Shown in pieces: positions 1 through 14,355 of a stretch of DNA of 64,000 nucleotides; within the stretch, counting starts at the first letter, position 1; each line of letters begins with the position of its first letter. The stretch lies in contig CM055200.1 of assembly GCA_029224185.1 (NCBI GenBank), positions 9,378,670 through 9,442,669 on the forward strand. The letters run 5' to 3'. A program made the translations under genes and the position numbers. Under the pieces are notes generated by a model. That model saw only the letters and a program-made list of their open reading frames with translations. It was not told where the DNA came from and did not search any database. The stretch is from Karalla daura. Lineage: Eukaryota > Chordata > Actinopteri > Chaetodontiformes > Leiognathidae.

Positions 1-642
1 CTGTAGATAGTTTAGATTAGCAAGCAGATTATATAGGTCCTGAAACATTTCTGGAGCTCCCATAAGGGCAGGGCCCCCGCCAGGGTCACAACTCCAGCAT
101 TTACACTTGGAAGCAGCCTGAAACGTATCGAGATCACTCAAGTTCTCCAGGTCACGCACGCTTGTTGGCACAGTCACAGGCAGCCGATAACAGCCGATCA
201 TGTGAGATGTTTCCTGCTGGATGAATATTCCAGGTCAATGTACCTCCGCTCGTGTTGCAACGCTGTCCTCATCGGCCAGGTGAGCAGAGGGAGGCGCAGA
301 AGCGTCGAGCAGATGTGTTTCAGAGGGTTTGAGTGACAGTCGGCGGCCGCATCAAATGCTCTTAATTACAGCCCTGATTATTATTATGCTTTAAAATCAA
401 TGGCATCACGCACACACCTCTCGTAATTAAAGAGCCTTTCCCCCTCCGCTCTGTTATTTGTGCTAGCACAGGGTGTGTGTGTGTGCGTGTGTGCGTGTCT
501 GTGTGTGTGCGTGTGTGTGGTGGGGGTGCAGCGAAGGGATTTCAGCCCTCTAGGGAATTATGTAGCCTCTTGGATGAGCCACTTAACCCCCCCAAATCCT
601 CACCTCTGATTAACTGTCTTGGAAATGTTTCTAGCAAAACAT

Positions 643-748
<106 letters not shown>

Positions 749-2399
749 TCACAATCATAACACAGTAGTGTTGTTGACTTTTGTGATCGCTGTGTCTTTT
801 CTTTTTCATGTCGGAAGATTACCAACACCCATGCATCTGCAGTTTGGTGCGCTTGAGTGAGTGGAGCATTCTGCTCAGCGTTTGTTTAGCTTTTGCGTCC
901 TGAGTAGCATCACACAGTTTGTTGGCCTGGACTGAAGCGAGGCTTCAGTGGGGCATCAGTTTTCCAACAGGGGGCATCGTGCAAGTACGAACAGGACAAA
1001 TCCTATAGCAAGCTCTGCTGCAGAGCACCGCCGATGCACAGCACGAATAGGGAAATATAACTCTAGTTCTGCTGGATTTCTGTGGTTTCATAATGACACG
1101 GAGGAATAAAACAAGGACGGAATAAAACAAATGGCGACTTCTTGTATCTTGTCTGAGCGGCATATGGTGGGGAAGCCTCATCGCAGCCTCTGTGAGGATG
1201 CATATTACCTCTGGCATCCGATTCATATTATGGCGGTGTCGATCAAAACAGTACAAGTCGTGGTCCCAGATCACTGTGTTCCAGATATTTATTCACGTCT
1301 CATCTGTCACGGCAGCTTCCACACAGCTACCTCTCTGCAGGTAAGGAGACCCATCAATCAGCCTGTCTGTGTGCCAAGCTGTCAGAGGCCTCATTTAAAG
1401 CTTTCTTGTAGGAACTTGTAATTCCCTGAACAGTTCCCACTGAGTTTATTCACATCACATCGCTGTAGCTCAAGGACATTCCCACTTCTTTTTTTCCCTT
1501 TCCAAAAAACTTGTATTTATGATATTGGAGAGTTGTTGATTTAAGCGGCAGTTTTGTTTAGTGACGGGCAAGCCTGATCAACACACACAGAAATGTTTAG
1601 AAAGGGGAAAAAGGGGCTCATTGTCTGCTTTGTGATTAAAAGCTTTAGTCCTGCTTCCCAGGGACGTGCTACGTGCTCTGCTGCAGCTGTCTGTGTCCTC
1701 GGACTCAAACTTCACTGAATGAATTCGAGCCAAACAAACTCACATTTGGCGCTGTGCACAAAAAGCCGCATGTATCCCCCGAAGTTCGAGTTCACTTTCA
1801 TTGCTTATGTTAGCTTTTCGTTGATCCTAGAACCTCGACTGAAAGAGAATCCTTTGAGTGAATTAGGGGGATCAAAACCAATGTTTTTTGTGTTTTCTGA
1901 ACACAACCGTAGCCACAGTGTCCTACACGACAGGTAAGACTGCAGAGTATTTCCAGGAGGAAGTTTCCTCGGAGGCCTTTCTATCTTGACATCATGTTGG
2001 TACCAATCATATATTTCATCTTACGCCATCCCTTTACTCCTGTATTTCCTTTCGTTTTGGCAAACGTACAAACCAAACCACTTGCGTACAATCCGCAGTT
2101 TGTCAACCCGTTTCTTCCACCTGTTATCTTAGGACCGGCATTACAATGTTCTATTTCTGGTCCAACCGTGCCATTAATTTGCGGTGTCATCGTGCGTCAG
2201 CTACAAACGAGCGACAGGGTTGTCTTTCTTCCCCGGCATGTTTACCCCCCCCCCCCCCTACTCGTTCCATTTGCCACAGGAAAGGGGGCAGTAGTCAGAA
2301 CACCTTGAGGAGTCAAAGCCTGCCCAGCCTTCGAGGGAGGGGGGAGATGAAGTACCTGGACGACATCCAGGCCGTCGTCCATTGTTGTAGAACAGGCTC

Positions 2400-2660
2400 T
2401 CACGGGTGCTGTCGCCACGGCCACACAGGCTGAGTGAGCCGGGCTGCGTGCTCCGGAGCCCGCCGCTGTTGGGATGGTAACTCCGGCTTTGTTTTGAGCG
2501 GGGTAACCGCGGCGACCGCCTTCGCCCGGCTCTGTTGAGAGATCTCGTCATTGGGCCTTGGGGGTCCGTGCCCTGAATGTCGGGTCTCCCGATGAGCGCA
2601 GAACAGCCTGCCGGGAAGGGAGCGTGAGGCTCTCGCGCAGGGAACAAGTAGTGGGTGGAC
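2400..2660. other. CpG-rich patch, possible unmethylated island
   Basis: CpG dinucleotides are clearly denser here than in the flanks. The minus strand is open for 146 codons (2258-2698), and a plausible minus-strand splice donor sits near 2356 (CCAG then GTACTT). I do not recognise the translated protein. It could be the promoter or first exon of an antisense or alternative transcript, or just a GC-rich intronic patch. Confidence 0.3.
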
Positions 2661-4959
2661 CGAACACAAAGTGGAATCGGAGCCACAGAGTTGCTCATTA
2701 TAAAGAGGTTTCAGTCATCGGGAGTTGAAGTTCCTGGCACTTAGACTGAGAGTTGAATTCTGTCATATTAAGTATGAGAGCCTGGCAAAGCCTCAGAATA
2801 TTACAAGCTACCGGGACCCAAGAAGATGCTTTCACAATAGAACTGGTTCATTCAGTAACTACTCAGTTTTCTTGCTTTGCATCAATGTCAAACCTGCTGA
2901 TTCTCAGCTTTGAAAGCACTTATTCTTGCTTCTGTCTCATGTCATCACAGCATTAATATGTGTGATAAAGCAGTAAATTGTTATGATGATAGTTCATAGT
3001 TCATCATGATAGTCGTACTTTTTATATTTTCCATGTTGTTTAATTGGCTTTGAAAAGGCATTGTTATAGCGCTGTCCCCGTCTGTCAGTGGGTTTGACTG
3101 TGTTGAACATACACCTGGAGCTCAGACAGTGCGTGACCTCTGTCCGTCTCTCTGTCTGATGTGCTTCCACTGCGATTTGCCACTTCTGCCATTGTTCCCT
3201 CGCCAGAGCTGGCGAGCCGCTCACGCTTTTCCCCGCAACCAGCCACCATTCATCGGCCTGACTGGCTGCAGAAAACATCGTATGTGTGTGTGTGTGTGTG
3301 TGTGTGTATAGACAGACACTACGTAAACACGGCAACTCAAATTGATCCTTAGCGTCTTTTTTTCCCCCTTTCAACTCAAGTGATTCATGAGCTGTGGAAT
3401 GGCGTGACAGGAATGCGCTGATGGCTCAGTACTCAGCACCGCTGCCTGTCTCTCCTGCTCCACTGAGTAAATAACTGCGGGGAGGGAGAGAAAACGGACG
3501 GCTGAATGAGTGAGAGGACAAAAGGATGAATGAATTAGGGAATGAATGAATGAATGAATGACTGACTGACTCAGGCCCATTAATGTAACTGTCCGGCCAC
3601 AGTTAAAGGGCGGGTCTGCGTGGTGACAGGCAGCGCTCTGGTAGCTCGGTGCAGCCAGACAAAGCTGTAGGGAAGATGGCAGCAGTCAGAGTACGCTCGA
3701 GATCGCTCCCATTCAGAATTTTTTTTTCATGCTGGGGTGGTACTGTATATTGGCCAAGAAACGGTGTGGGCCGTGCCTGTAGGCTTTAGGGTTTACACAG
3801 GGTTTAGTGCGGAGAGAGGGATTGGAGAAAGGCTTAGCAAACTGTCTCAAAACGATGCTCCAAAACAACTGGAGATTAAAACTAAGATTCCCTAAAGTCT
3901 AGGTCATTTACAGTGACAGGGATTCGTGATTTCTGAGCACTACCACCACCACCACCAATATTACTCATCTCAAATGATGCCTCTTCAAACTCATGCCTGT
4001 TTGCCATTTTGACCGTGCCTGTTTCCTCTGGTCTCCTCCACAGTCCCAAAACATGCAGCAAGATCGGTTTTTAGACTTCCTAGGAAGTCCTTGCTTTTCA
4101 GCACACATCTTTACTCAGTGTAGTATCCCTGGGGTTGGTATCATGGCGTGACCTTCAGCTTGTGTACAGCTTGTTTACACCACCTCTGGACTGCTGTAAT
4201 CGCAGCATCGCAGCGCTCAGGGTTAAAGGTGTGTGTTGTAGGGTGGAGCCACCCGGCAGCCCCCGGCATGAGGCACCTGTTGGATCCACGGTGTTTGTGT
4301 CTGTGGCCCGCTCTGACACATCCCTCCAGAACCGTGGCTGGCAGCCCAGAATATTCCCTTAACCACCAATGACGCACGTGAAACCACTGCCAAGACTTAA
4401 TAGAGGCTTTTCATATTTTTTACCTTTGTCTGTGTCTTTCATTTTTACCTATACTGTTGGTATAGCCCCCGCCTCCCCCCCTTTTTTTTCTGCTCCTCTT
4501 ACTCTTAAGTGTTAGCTTAGTGTGTGTACATACTTAGGCGGGCTGAAAGAGCGCCATAAAACATCTAATGTGAGTGTTGCGTGCCTCATCCTGACAACAA
4601 GTCTCCCTGTGTTCATGGAAAAGCCTCCAGGTATCCACACTCAGACATCAGCACTTTCCTCACAGCTAGTCTTTATAAACAATTAGGTGGCCCGCTCCTG
4701 TAAACAGTCCCTGCACCGTGTGTAAGGATACACATCATGTTTAATTGGATCGGATTGGTTCAAATGCTCTTCAAGACAGGGTCTGCTCAGCTGAGGTGTT
4801 TTCACTTAACCTCTCAGGTTGAGTTTTCACCGAGCGGCTCCGTCTCATTAATGAAGGCGAACCGTCCTGTGCCAAGCTCAGCTTCCTAACCCGCGCCAGC
4901 ATTGTTGAATGGTACGTGCCGACCGCTAACAGAAGCCACGTGTTTCTCCCTGCTCCCAG

Positions 4960-6994
4960 GTACATGACTGCACTGACCGACTCTGAGGAAGAGGAGCTTA
5001 ACGTTGCGGAACGGCGGGAAGAAGAGCGACCCGCAGACCGGCTGTCTGTCCTCCTGGAGAGGATCGACTGTTTGCACCGGGGCAGTGAATCCGAAAAGAG
5101 GGAGAGTCTCGGCATCCTCCTGGAGCAGAGGGCAGAGGTGTGAAACCGCTCCATTATCCCGCAGCCGGGCGCCCAGCAGCGGCTGTAGCGCGTAACATCT
5201 CGTTTGCACCCTCTGCAGTTCGGACAGAGCTCGCCTTTTCTGTGGCGGCTGACGCGGGCCTACTGCGACGTGCACGATGTCAGCGGCACGCTGGAGGAGA
5301 AGAAGAGCTGCGCAGAAACGGGTAATCTCCCTCGCCCCGCGTTGTAACCACATTTTCCAGGCTGGACAGACGCACAGCGAGCGTCTCGTCAGGGAAACCG
5401 AGGCTGCCTACAAGCAGTGATCTCATGTGCTGCTGTATTCCCAAAACGAATACATATCAAACTGTTTGGAAGACTTTGTGCAAGTCATCAATAATAGAGT
5501 TTGCAGGGACAAGAGAAATGTCACTTAATTTGTGTCTTTCAATCAGAACCTTAAAGAGACGAGCCCCCTCAAACCTGTCTCTCGCGTTGTAGCTCCCTGA
5601 CGGGTCAGATATCCTCCTGGCACGGCTCAGCACGGATGTTCTGACACTTTCTGCCGTGACACACATTGCGACCTGTTCATCTGCTTTCATCCGCCATGAC
5701 GTGCCAGAGGCCGTCGAGAAGCAGGCGAGAGGTTACGCTCTAATACTTTATTTCCCTCAAACTGAGCTCGTCCTGTCATCCTGCTGCACTCGGGTTCAGA
5801 CGGGTTCGACCTGTTTCTGTAATCCTTCCTCGTCCATGCGCTTCTAATGAGCGCTGGTCAGGTACTTCCTGCAGAGGCACCTGTGTGTCAACTGTGACAG
5901 CGAGACACGGATATTTAAAGCTCCAGCGCGTCATATCTGACATTCATCAGGTATTAATAGAGCGAGGGGGGGGGGGACGAGACACTTTCCACTGAGCGAC
6001 GACGGATTTAAATCTGAGCTCTTTTCTTGGATTGTGTTTCATGTCTCTGCTGTTTTCACAGCTTTAATAAAGTTCCCGCTGATTTACCCCGTGATTTATG
6101 TGTATCCTGCTGTGTTTTCACAGCCAACACGCCGCTTGACTCTGCTAATCCATGCTGGCTTTTGTTTGTCCTGTGAACAAGACTCTCCCCGGGGTGAATT
6201 GCGGGTGTGGAGTTACTTTTTCGGCGGAACCTCATTATCTTTTATCTGTTTCTTCTCTCTGCTCGCAGGGAAGAAAGTCGGCGAGGAGGCCGTGAGCCTG
6301 AACCCGACCTGTGCCGAAAGTCACCAGTGGTACGTTGGAGTTGCTCGAAAGCCCCGTCCTGTTCGCTGAAAGCCTCTGGGTCCGTCAGAGAGGGCGGCGT
6401 GGTGCTACGTGACCAGCCGCGGATTCTTGGATCCTCCATCAGCGGGACTGAGTGAACACATAATCACGGGGACTTTCCCCACATGAGAGGGGATGAAGGT
6501 GCGAGGGGGTGCCATGCCTCTGAGTGACATGTCAGCCCCGAGCAGCTTTTTGAAGGGTTTTATTGAGTGCTTGACGCGGCCACGTCATTCGGGGCAGTTC
6601 AGCAAATAGAACTTGAATGAATCCAAAGACTTAGTGACGGCAACGTGAAAGACGAGCTTTATTCTTCTGATCCGACAGAATGCGCATTCGACATCATGAG
6701 AAGTTACAGGAGTTACACTCTTTGTTGCCTGTTGTGCACACATGCACATACATGGGAGCCACTTCCTACAGATTAAGCCCCTCGGCCGCCTGATAGCATC
6801 ACAACCAGTATGAGGAATGTAAACATCAGTTTGTTTAACCTAACTCAGACTTGACATGACTCATGCGATACATGGTCCTCTGTTATTGCATGTTGTTCCT
6901 GTGTGTGTGAGGTTGCGCCACAGCACGCGCTGTACACATACACAGCTCTATATATCGCATTGTGCTCGGACAGTTGTCAGACGTGCATAGCGGA

Positions 6995-7041
<47 letters not shown>

Positions 7042-10000
7042 ATTTCAAAGGGGCTATTAAGTGTCTTTCTGAGTGGTTGCTGGCAAACGTTTGGAGAAAT
7101 CTCGGCATTGTCGGTCGTGTCCAGACAAAGGAAATCTTCCTGTCTCCGTGCATACCTCCCCAGTGCCCTGTGACTCAGGGTAAAATCCCCTTGTTTTTAA
7201 TTAGCTGCCGAGAGTGGGCCTGATGGCATGAGTCCCATTTGTATTTGTGCAGGCCCTGGTGGTGCATTCCTCATCTGAAACACCACTCGTGTCAAAACTT
7301 GACTGCCGATCACACATGGAATCCGTGGCTGGAATAGAGAGATTAAGATTGCAGCAGATGCCGCTCCGGGATCCGTTCGCAACTGTCGGGATTCGACGGC
7401 AACAAGCGCAACAAGCGTCCGCTTCGGATGCAGCCGCCATGCAGTGATGCATATAAAGCCCCCTCTGTCTAGCTTTACTTAGCTCATGCTCCACGCTCAA
7501 CAGTCAGGCAGTGCACCAGTAGTTTCCCCGAGTGCGATTGTAGCCTGTGAATCAGTGTCCTGGGTAATTGGGATGTGGAGGCTGCTTTCTGAATGCCTGC
7601 CCGAGCTCCTCGCTGCAGCCAGCAGCTCTGCGGCCGTTCGTTAGGGAGTAATTAGCATTAGCTCATGCACATACCGTAGCACTTGAGACGTCAAGTTAAA
7701 TAGAAGGCCGTGTTTGTTTAGTTAATTACGAGCAACAGCTTTGGCAAAGCTTAATGTTAAATCCTATATCCACTAATGGAATTTGTAAGATCCTTAAACT
7801 GAGCAGAAATGCTGTCTAAACTGAACGGCCGGGGTAAGGCAGGCAAAGCCGCATTTGAGCGAGAGGGAGGAGGCAGGGACTGGGGATCGTGCCAGGCAGT
7901 GTTGCAAGGAAGTTTATGTCTGAGGTAACTGTTTACTTAGCGCAGCGATGCCGTGAGAATACTTGTCACCTGTTTTCCTGAATGCCGCCAAGCGCGTCAC
8001 GATTCAGCAGTTGTTGTCTAAAGGTGCTGCCAGTCGGTTCCTGCTCTGCCACTGAAACTGCTCCTAGGGACATTTTTCTACCCGGCCCGAGTGTGAAAGG
8101 CAGGCTTTTGCACCCTCCCCCTGCCATGTATTCAGATTTAACTTTGGAGTTACGGGGTTTATTCAAGCCCTTATAAAAGCCGAGTGTTTCAGGGTGAAAG
8201 AGCTTAAGAGTTTAAACTCGCGGCTTGTCTCGATTTTGCGTGCACATAAATGCAAAGACATAATGCATGCAACTGAAATACTAAAAGACGACATAACAAA
8301 ATGATTTTTCTTTTAGTGGTGATGAAAATTAACAAGTTCTGTGAGCTCAAAAGAACCTGTGACCTGGTGTTGGACACACACCTATTGTTGTGCCGTCTGA
8401 ATTAACCGAGGCGGGTGCAACACAGCGTTTCAGGACGCACTCTGTCATGTCAAACCAGTTTTTTGCATCTCTAATTACACGGTGTCACATTGCTGTCGGT
8501 GATTTACTAATTGTCTCAAGTTTGGAGCAAAAAGCAAGATCCAGATGTGCCCTGACTGGTTTTTCATGATTTCAAATGGGTTTCGTCTGATTTGCAGTAA
8601 TTTGACAGGATCGGTTTGTGCAGACGTGACATGTGCAGGTATTATAGGATAATGGTCATTCACTGGCAGCCCAGTGGGATTATAGTATGTGATGAGTCAC
8701 ATACAGTACTGAAACAAAAGTAAAACTTTGTGTCCAGATAAAAGACACAACCTCTCCCATACCTCATCTCATTAAGTCCATCTGGATTAATACATAATGC
8801 ACACTAGCAAGTTGGGGTCATCCTTTAAAGGGTTTTCAGTGTTATTGGTGGTTATATGGTGTCATTTTCCAACTTTTAACTCGATATCAATCGATCATGT
8901 GCACACTAAATTTAAAAAGCTCATTCTGTGGTTTTGTGTTTATTTTCATAGCACCTGGTCAACGCCCATATCCCAGACTGACGTGACAGAAGCAGGGATT
9001 ACTCTAAAGAACCGAAAGCTGTTGATGTGCAGCCTCGGCCTGGCACATTCAAACCTCACACAGTCACAGACCTGCTTCGGTTATTCTCAGCCAAAATTGA
9101 ATTCGGAAATGTGTTTCGGGTGCGCATTTGTGGTTCATTTCAAAATCACAGCGCCACCTGCAGGCATGGAGTGTGTACTGCGGCGTGCCCGGTGTTTCCC
9201 CGCGGTCTCGTGGGGTCTCAGATCGTGTTCAGACAATTTGAAAAGGAAACACAAAATTGTCATGCAAATCTTAGTACTTTAATTAGGAAAGTTGGAAGAA
9301 ACTCTTCTGGCCCCAAAATGTTCTAACTCTCTGTTTATGCCAGCGTCTTTGGCAACCTCTCTGGGTGCTTTCTTCAAAGCCCTGCAGTACTGCTTTGTAT
9401 TGCTGGCCTCTGTCAAATGCTTTCTAGTAAAGCATTTCACAGGGGCGAGCCGATGTGTGGCCTGCATGTTATTGTCTGCGTGTGGGTAAGCATACAGTAT
9501 GCCTTCTCCGGCTGCCATGGGGGCGTTTTCGTGAGAGCGAGCCCGGGGGACTGTCGGTGTAATCTGGGCGGCCGGCGATGCGATTGCACCCTTGTATCAC
9601 CGGCTTTGTTTCTAGGCGCGTTTGCGGCGATCCCGGCTCGCGTGAACGCGGCCCGTGTAAATCCCTGACTGCAGGGCCTCTCTGGAGGCACAAAGGCCTG
9701 CGGATTAAGCAGGGAGCTGGTGGCAGTGCCAGCCAGAGGCAGGGGTGCCGGCCGGCCAGCAGCGAGTCGCTTTGACAGAGACACAGGGACGACTTCAACC
9801 CCCGAGCGCGTGCCTCTGTTTGCCACGCTCGCTCGTCTCCGTGGCAGCGTTGTCGCTCTGCTGACGGTAGCTGGGGGAACTGGCTGCATAAACTTCGGGC
9901 CTCACTGCTTGGACACTTCACACGCAGCTCGGAAATCCCAGAAAACGGCATCGGCTCATTCTGTTGCGGCACCGTGTTGTCCTTGAGATGCTCCTCTCGC

Positions 10001-13000
10001 TGTGTGCAAGTCCTGCCGGGCCCCCTCCGCCTTGAATGAGCCCTCTATGTTTGGGCGTGAAGGTTGAAATCAATCTGCTGTTTCCGGCCCGGCAGCTGAC
10101 ACTCAGGCCCTCCTGTTTTCGCCCAGCAGAGTGTTGGGGGGGGGTGGACAGACCGACCTTGCGCAATGAAAGTGCTCTGTCCTGCTCTCATCCTCCCCCG
10201 TCGCGTTGTGTCGACGCCCACCTCTCCTCGTGCTCTTGATATTTCCATTTTCTTGCCGCAGACAGTTGAGGGGAGATAGTATTTCAGCTGAGGGAAGAAA
10301 GGAAAGTATGAACAGCAGCGCCTCGGCCCCCGAGGCGCGACACGCCTCCACCCACCCACTCCACACCTTCACATCCCATCTACTCACACGCTCCCTGCCT
10401 TTACACATCTGAGAGGCTGATGATAGTTCACACAAGAGATGACAAGAGATCTGTGGCATCGCGCAGGAAGCGGCACTCTGTCCGCACGGTGCCAACTGCA
10501 GGCACATTGTTACTTCAACCTTGTTCACTGTGTTTTTCTGCCAACGGGGCATGGTCCCAAACCTGCAGCAGGGGAAGTCCAGGTGCAGAGAGGACCTGTC
10601 GTGAGCAGCTTTGATCCGTGCGCACTTCTCAGCCTACGCTGCCTCGACGGCTGCCTGCTGAATACGGCTGCAGTCAGCGGCCAGTCAGACAGAGGTTAAA
10701 TCGTGTGCTGCGGTAGCCAGGATATTGAGCAATCTCTCCAGCAGCCCTCACCTGGGCAATGCCTGATCTCAATTATGATTACTATTACCCTCTGGTATGC
10801 TGCTCTGGTCGGTCTCCTCCTCTTGGATTTATTGCCTTTAATCACATTCAGCGCAGACTGAGAGAGACTGGATAGATTTGAGGTGAGAACGTTGGCACTG
10901 ACTTGCTGGATTGGTCATTTCAAAGAGCATCTAGGACTGTGGCAAACAGAGTTTGCTCGATATTACATATTTCATCCCTTCCAAGCAACAAGAAAAGATT
11001 CAACCGGGACCTTTGTCGGAAGCCGAGTATTTATTTGTTTAAACACCTGCTCCAGCAGCTCCGTGAGCCAATCCTTCACCCCAGCAGGTCCATGAGCTCA
11101 CCGGGATGTTGCAGACACACTAATGATAATAGCGGCGCCCCGGACCTGCCGGCGGTCCCAGTGTCCTGGCAGCACGTATGAGGACCTACATCCATCAGGC
11201 TGCTCCGCGGCGCTCCGATAGCATCTGCGCCGCTGTGATGTTGTGGCACCCGGCACTCATCGAGCGCCAGCCAGGGGCGGCCGGGCCGCACCCCGCCGCT
11301 CTCCTGAGAAAACAAACACACGTCTTTCTGTGGCGGTCGCGCACAATCCGCCTGCTCGCGTTTGCTCTGCTGAGGATACTGACGGCGCTTCACAGTGCTG
11401 CGGTTTGAGTCTTATCGCTCATCATTTCCCGCGGTGCTCAAGCGATGATGGTGTGCACGATTGCAGCCAGCGTAACTATGCCTTTCGTTTCCTTTTAGGA
11501 ATGGGAATGGGAACTACGTTATCGATCCCCAAAGGGAAATTAATTTGTCTGGCAAAACACCTGAGGGCTGTAGATACAGAGGATCTCCGATATCTCTCCA
11601 TCCTCTGTTGAACAGAGAGTAGCCTCCTCCTCCTCCTCCTTTTGAGGTGAGGTGGATTATATGAGTTGTTCAGAATAGCTTCTGCCATCTTCACTACGCA
11701 TCTCTTCACCACATCCCCAGTGAATCCATGATGGAAACATGACTGAAGTCTCCTGATATTATCAAAAGTACCTCAGGATGTTTAGTCTGTATCCTAGCAA
11801 CAACTTCGTAGAAACTGCCTCGGGTGGGATGTAGACGCGTATTGTTATGATATGAAAAAATGTCTCCTTTCTGAGTGCTCGCCGGGTATCTCCAGCTCAT
11901 CACTCTTGTTGGGCAGAGAGTTGACTGACGGCAGGGAGAGCCTACTGTTCATCTCCTCTTCCAAGAACCCACCCTGTACACCAGCAGCAACTATGAAAAC
12001 ACCTCCTCGTCTCAGCCGGAACAGGGTGGAAACATCATCCAGATTGTCCTCCAGATTTCCTGGAGAGTCCTCCAGATTTCTTAGAAATCCTCTCCCCCAT
12101 CAGAAGTTCACAACATACAACAAAACGTAGTAAAAATAAAGCAAAGGTTGAATAAAAACTGCCAGACTTTGCTGTTACCACTTGTAGCTCTTGTCAACAT
12201 GGAGGGAAGATCTCACACCTGATTCTAGCCAGTAATTGCAGTACATTTGGGACGGTTCCCCTCCCTCTGCTGTGCGTCTGCTCTCTGTTGACTCGACGTG
12301 GTAACCCGTAGGCATGCCGCGCCAGATCCCAGCGCAGGGACCCAAAACAAGAGAGAGTGAGCGCGATCACAGCGAACAGTAGCCCACCGCAGGATGAAAA
12401 AAAAAAAATCCATTCACACATACCAGACACCTCCGTTCACACAGGCACATTTGCAGATTCCATCTACCACCGGCACCACCATGTCAGACGGGGCTGTCGG
12501 ATGACCCCTGTGCCCGCGGAGCCTTCATGTAAAAGGTGTTTGTGTCGCTCGGCGGTGTTTGACAGAGTACCAGCAGGATTAAAGCAACCTCGCGGTGAAA
12601 AGACTTTGATCATCTCCCGCCTCTCCCCTCCTCTCAGGCCCACAGCGTCATGCCGACTTACAGCTCCCGAGGCTGAAGTCGCTCTTTGTTTGGCCTCCAC
12701 CTGCCCGCCGCTCCGTGCCAGCGTATTAATTAATGGGCGAGGGAGCAAGGTGAAGCGGCTTATCTCGGCGGCCGGTGTCTAATGAGCGGGCCCCGCTAAA
12801 GAGGGTCGGCTGTCGGTGGGTTTTTCAGTGTCCCCCTGGTTTCTTTCAGTGGTAGTGACCCAGAAGGAAAGGTTGTGTGATGGAAAGGTAATGCTGAACC
12901 CCCCCCCCCCCCCCCCCCCCCGCCCAGCTCTCCCCACCTGCATCCGACTTCACTTCATTTGACATGCATGCATGCGTGTGCTATAGAGAGATCAGTGCTG

Positions 13001-14279
13001 GTGCAGTATGTGCAGGGGACAGCAGCTGTCTGCTCTATCCACAAACAACAAAACACAGAGATCACATTCCCAACACCAATGCGCATCTGCTTATGTCGGG
13101 TCAAAAAGGAGCGATAGAAACTTCTTAGAAACTGCTTTGAGACAGTTGGGGGAGGAGCATCCAGCACAGTCAGGGTCAGCTGAGCAAAATAGTTTTTGAT
13201 GTTTGACGATGTTTGGTTTCACTCTGCGTAACATACACATACAGGTTGTTCCGCAGCTCTGGAACGATAACGTAAAGTACATGCACTTGTATGTGCTTTG
13301 AAGATAATGAATGGGCGTCTTTGAGGCTGAGCATTTGCAGTTCCCTTGTTTTCCTTTTCTGTTGGCCGGTACTCTGCTGCTTTAGTTTTAGGGGGTTTTT
13401 TTTGTTTGTTTTGCGTTTTTCCAAAACGTTTTAAAGATTTAGTGACAGAGATCTGGGAGCTGGCCGCTTGTCGAGTTTTGCCTCGTACCTGTTTTGTGCG
13501 TGCGATGTAAACACGTCTTGTAGATAATGTCCCTGAGTTGCGGCTGGTCATGTGTTGGACACGCGGCTAATCGACTGCACACTGTCTTCTCCCAGGTACG
13601 CCATCATGTGTGGGATTATGGCCGAATATGACACGGTGCAGAACAAGATAAAGAACGGATACATCTTCAAGGTAACGTGTGTTGTCTGTGTGGCAATCAA
13701 CGGGTTGTCATTTCTCCTCCTCCTGAGGAATTCCTTGAATCAAACAGTGTGAAATATAACCTCAAGTGTGCTGCTGTTATTAATAAAGCTGTGTTTAAAA
13801 TTAAAGACCAAACTGGTCAATATGGAAAAGAAAGCAAAAGCGTAAAGTAAAGGGTTGTGTTTGCGCCCGAGCCACTAGGACGGCCGTTTTTAGGTTGCAT
13901 AAGACGAAGTGTGGAACAACGGCACGTAGCATTTTTATCTTCTGTCAGCAGCTTCCCCCAAACACTGTGTACTTTCAAATCTCTTGACAGGTGAAAGAGA
14001 GAGGGAGAGAGGGAGAGAGGGAGAGATAGAGCACCGGGGGAGAGGAGATATGAAGGAGGGGGGGGGGGGGGGGGGGGGGAATCAGAGCCGGGGAGAGTGG
14101 AAAAGAAGGAGGGAGGGTGTGTGACAACCAGGAGTGTGTGGTCGCCGTGCGAGATCGCGTGTGTGAGAGATGTTTGTGAAATACTTGTGGGTTGGTGAAG
14201 CAGGACAGATCAGGTCAGGACAGAAGGCGGTGGAAATAGCAGCCCTGTCATGAATCAACAGTGAAAATCTTCCTTCCTG

Positions 14280-14355
<76 letters not shown>

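Larger units (their letters stand above)
6330..13595 (+). other. Long rmdn2 intron (7.3 kb)
   Basis: GT-AG intron splitting a TGG codon (phase 2). It contains a (TA)n run (6998-7032), CpG-rich patches around 9500-10700 and 11100-11410, a minus-strand LINE relic (11510-12070) and a C homopolymer (12899-12921). I see no coding exon of another gene; the open frames in the CpG-rich parts do not resemble known proteins. Confidence 0.75.

Noticed and set aside
9437..10552. Overlapping long frames on both strands in a CpG-rich part of the long rmdn2 intron
   Set aside because: Open on several frames at once because stop codons are rare in GC-rich DNA; no domain or consistent splice sites.
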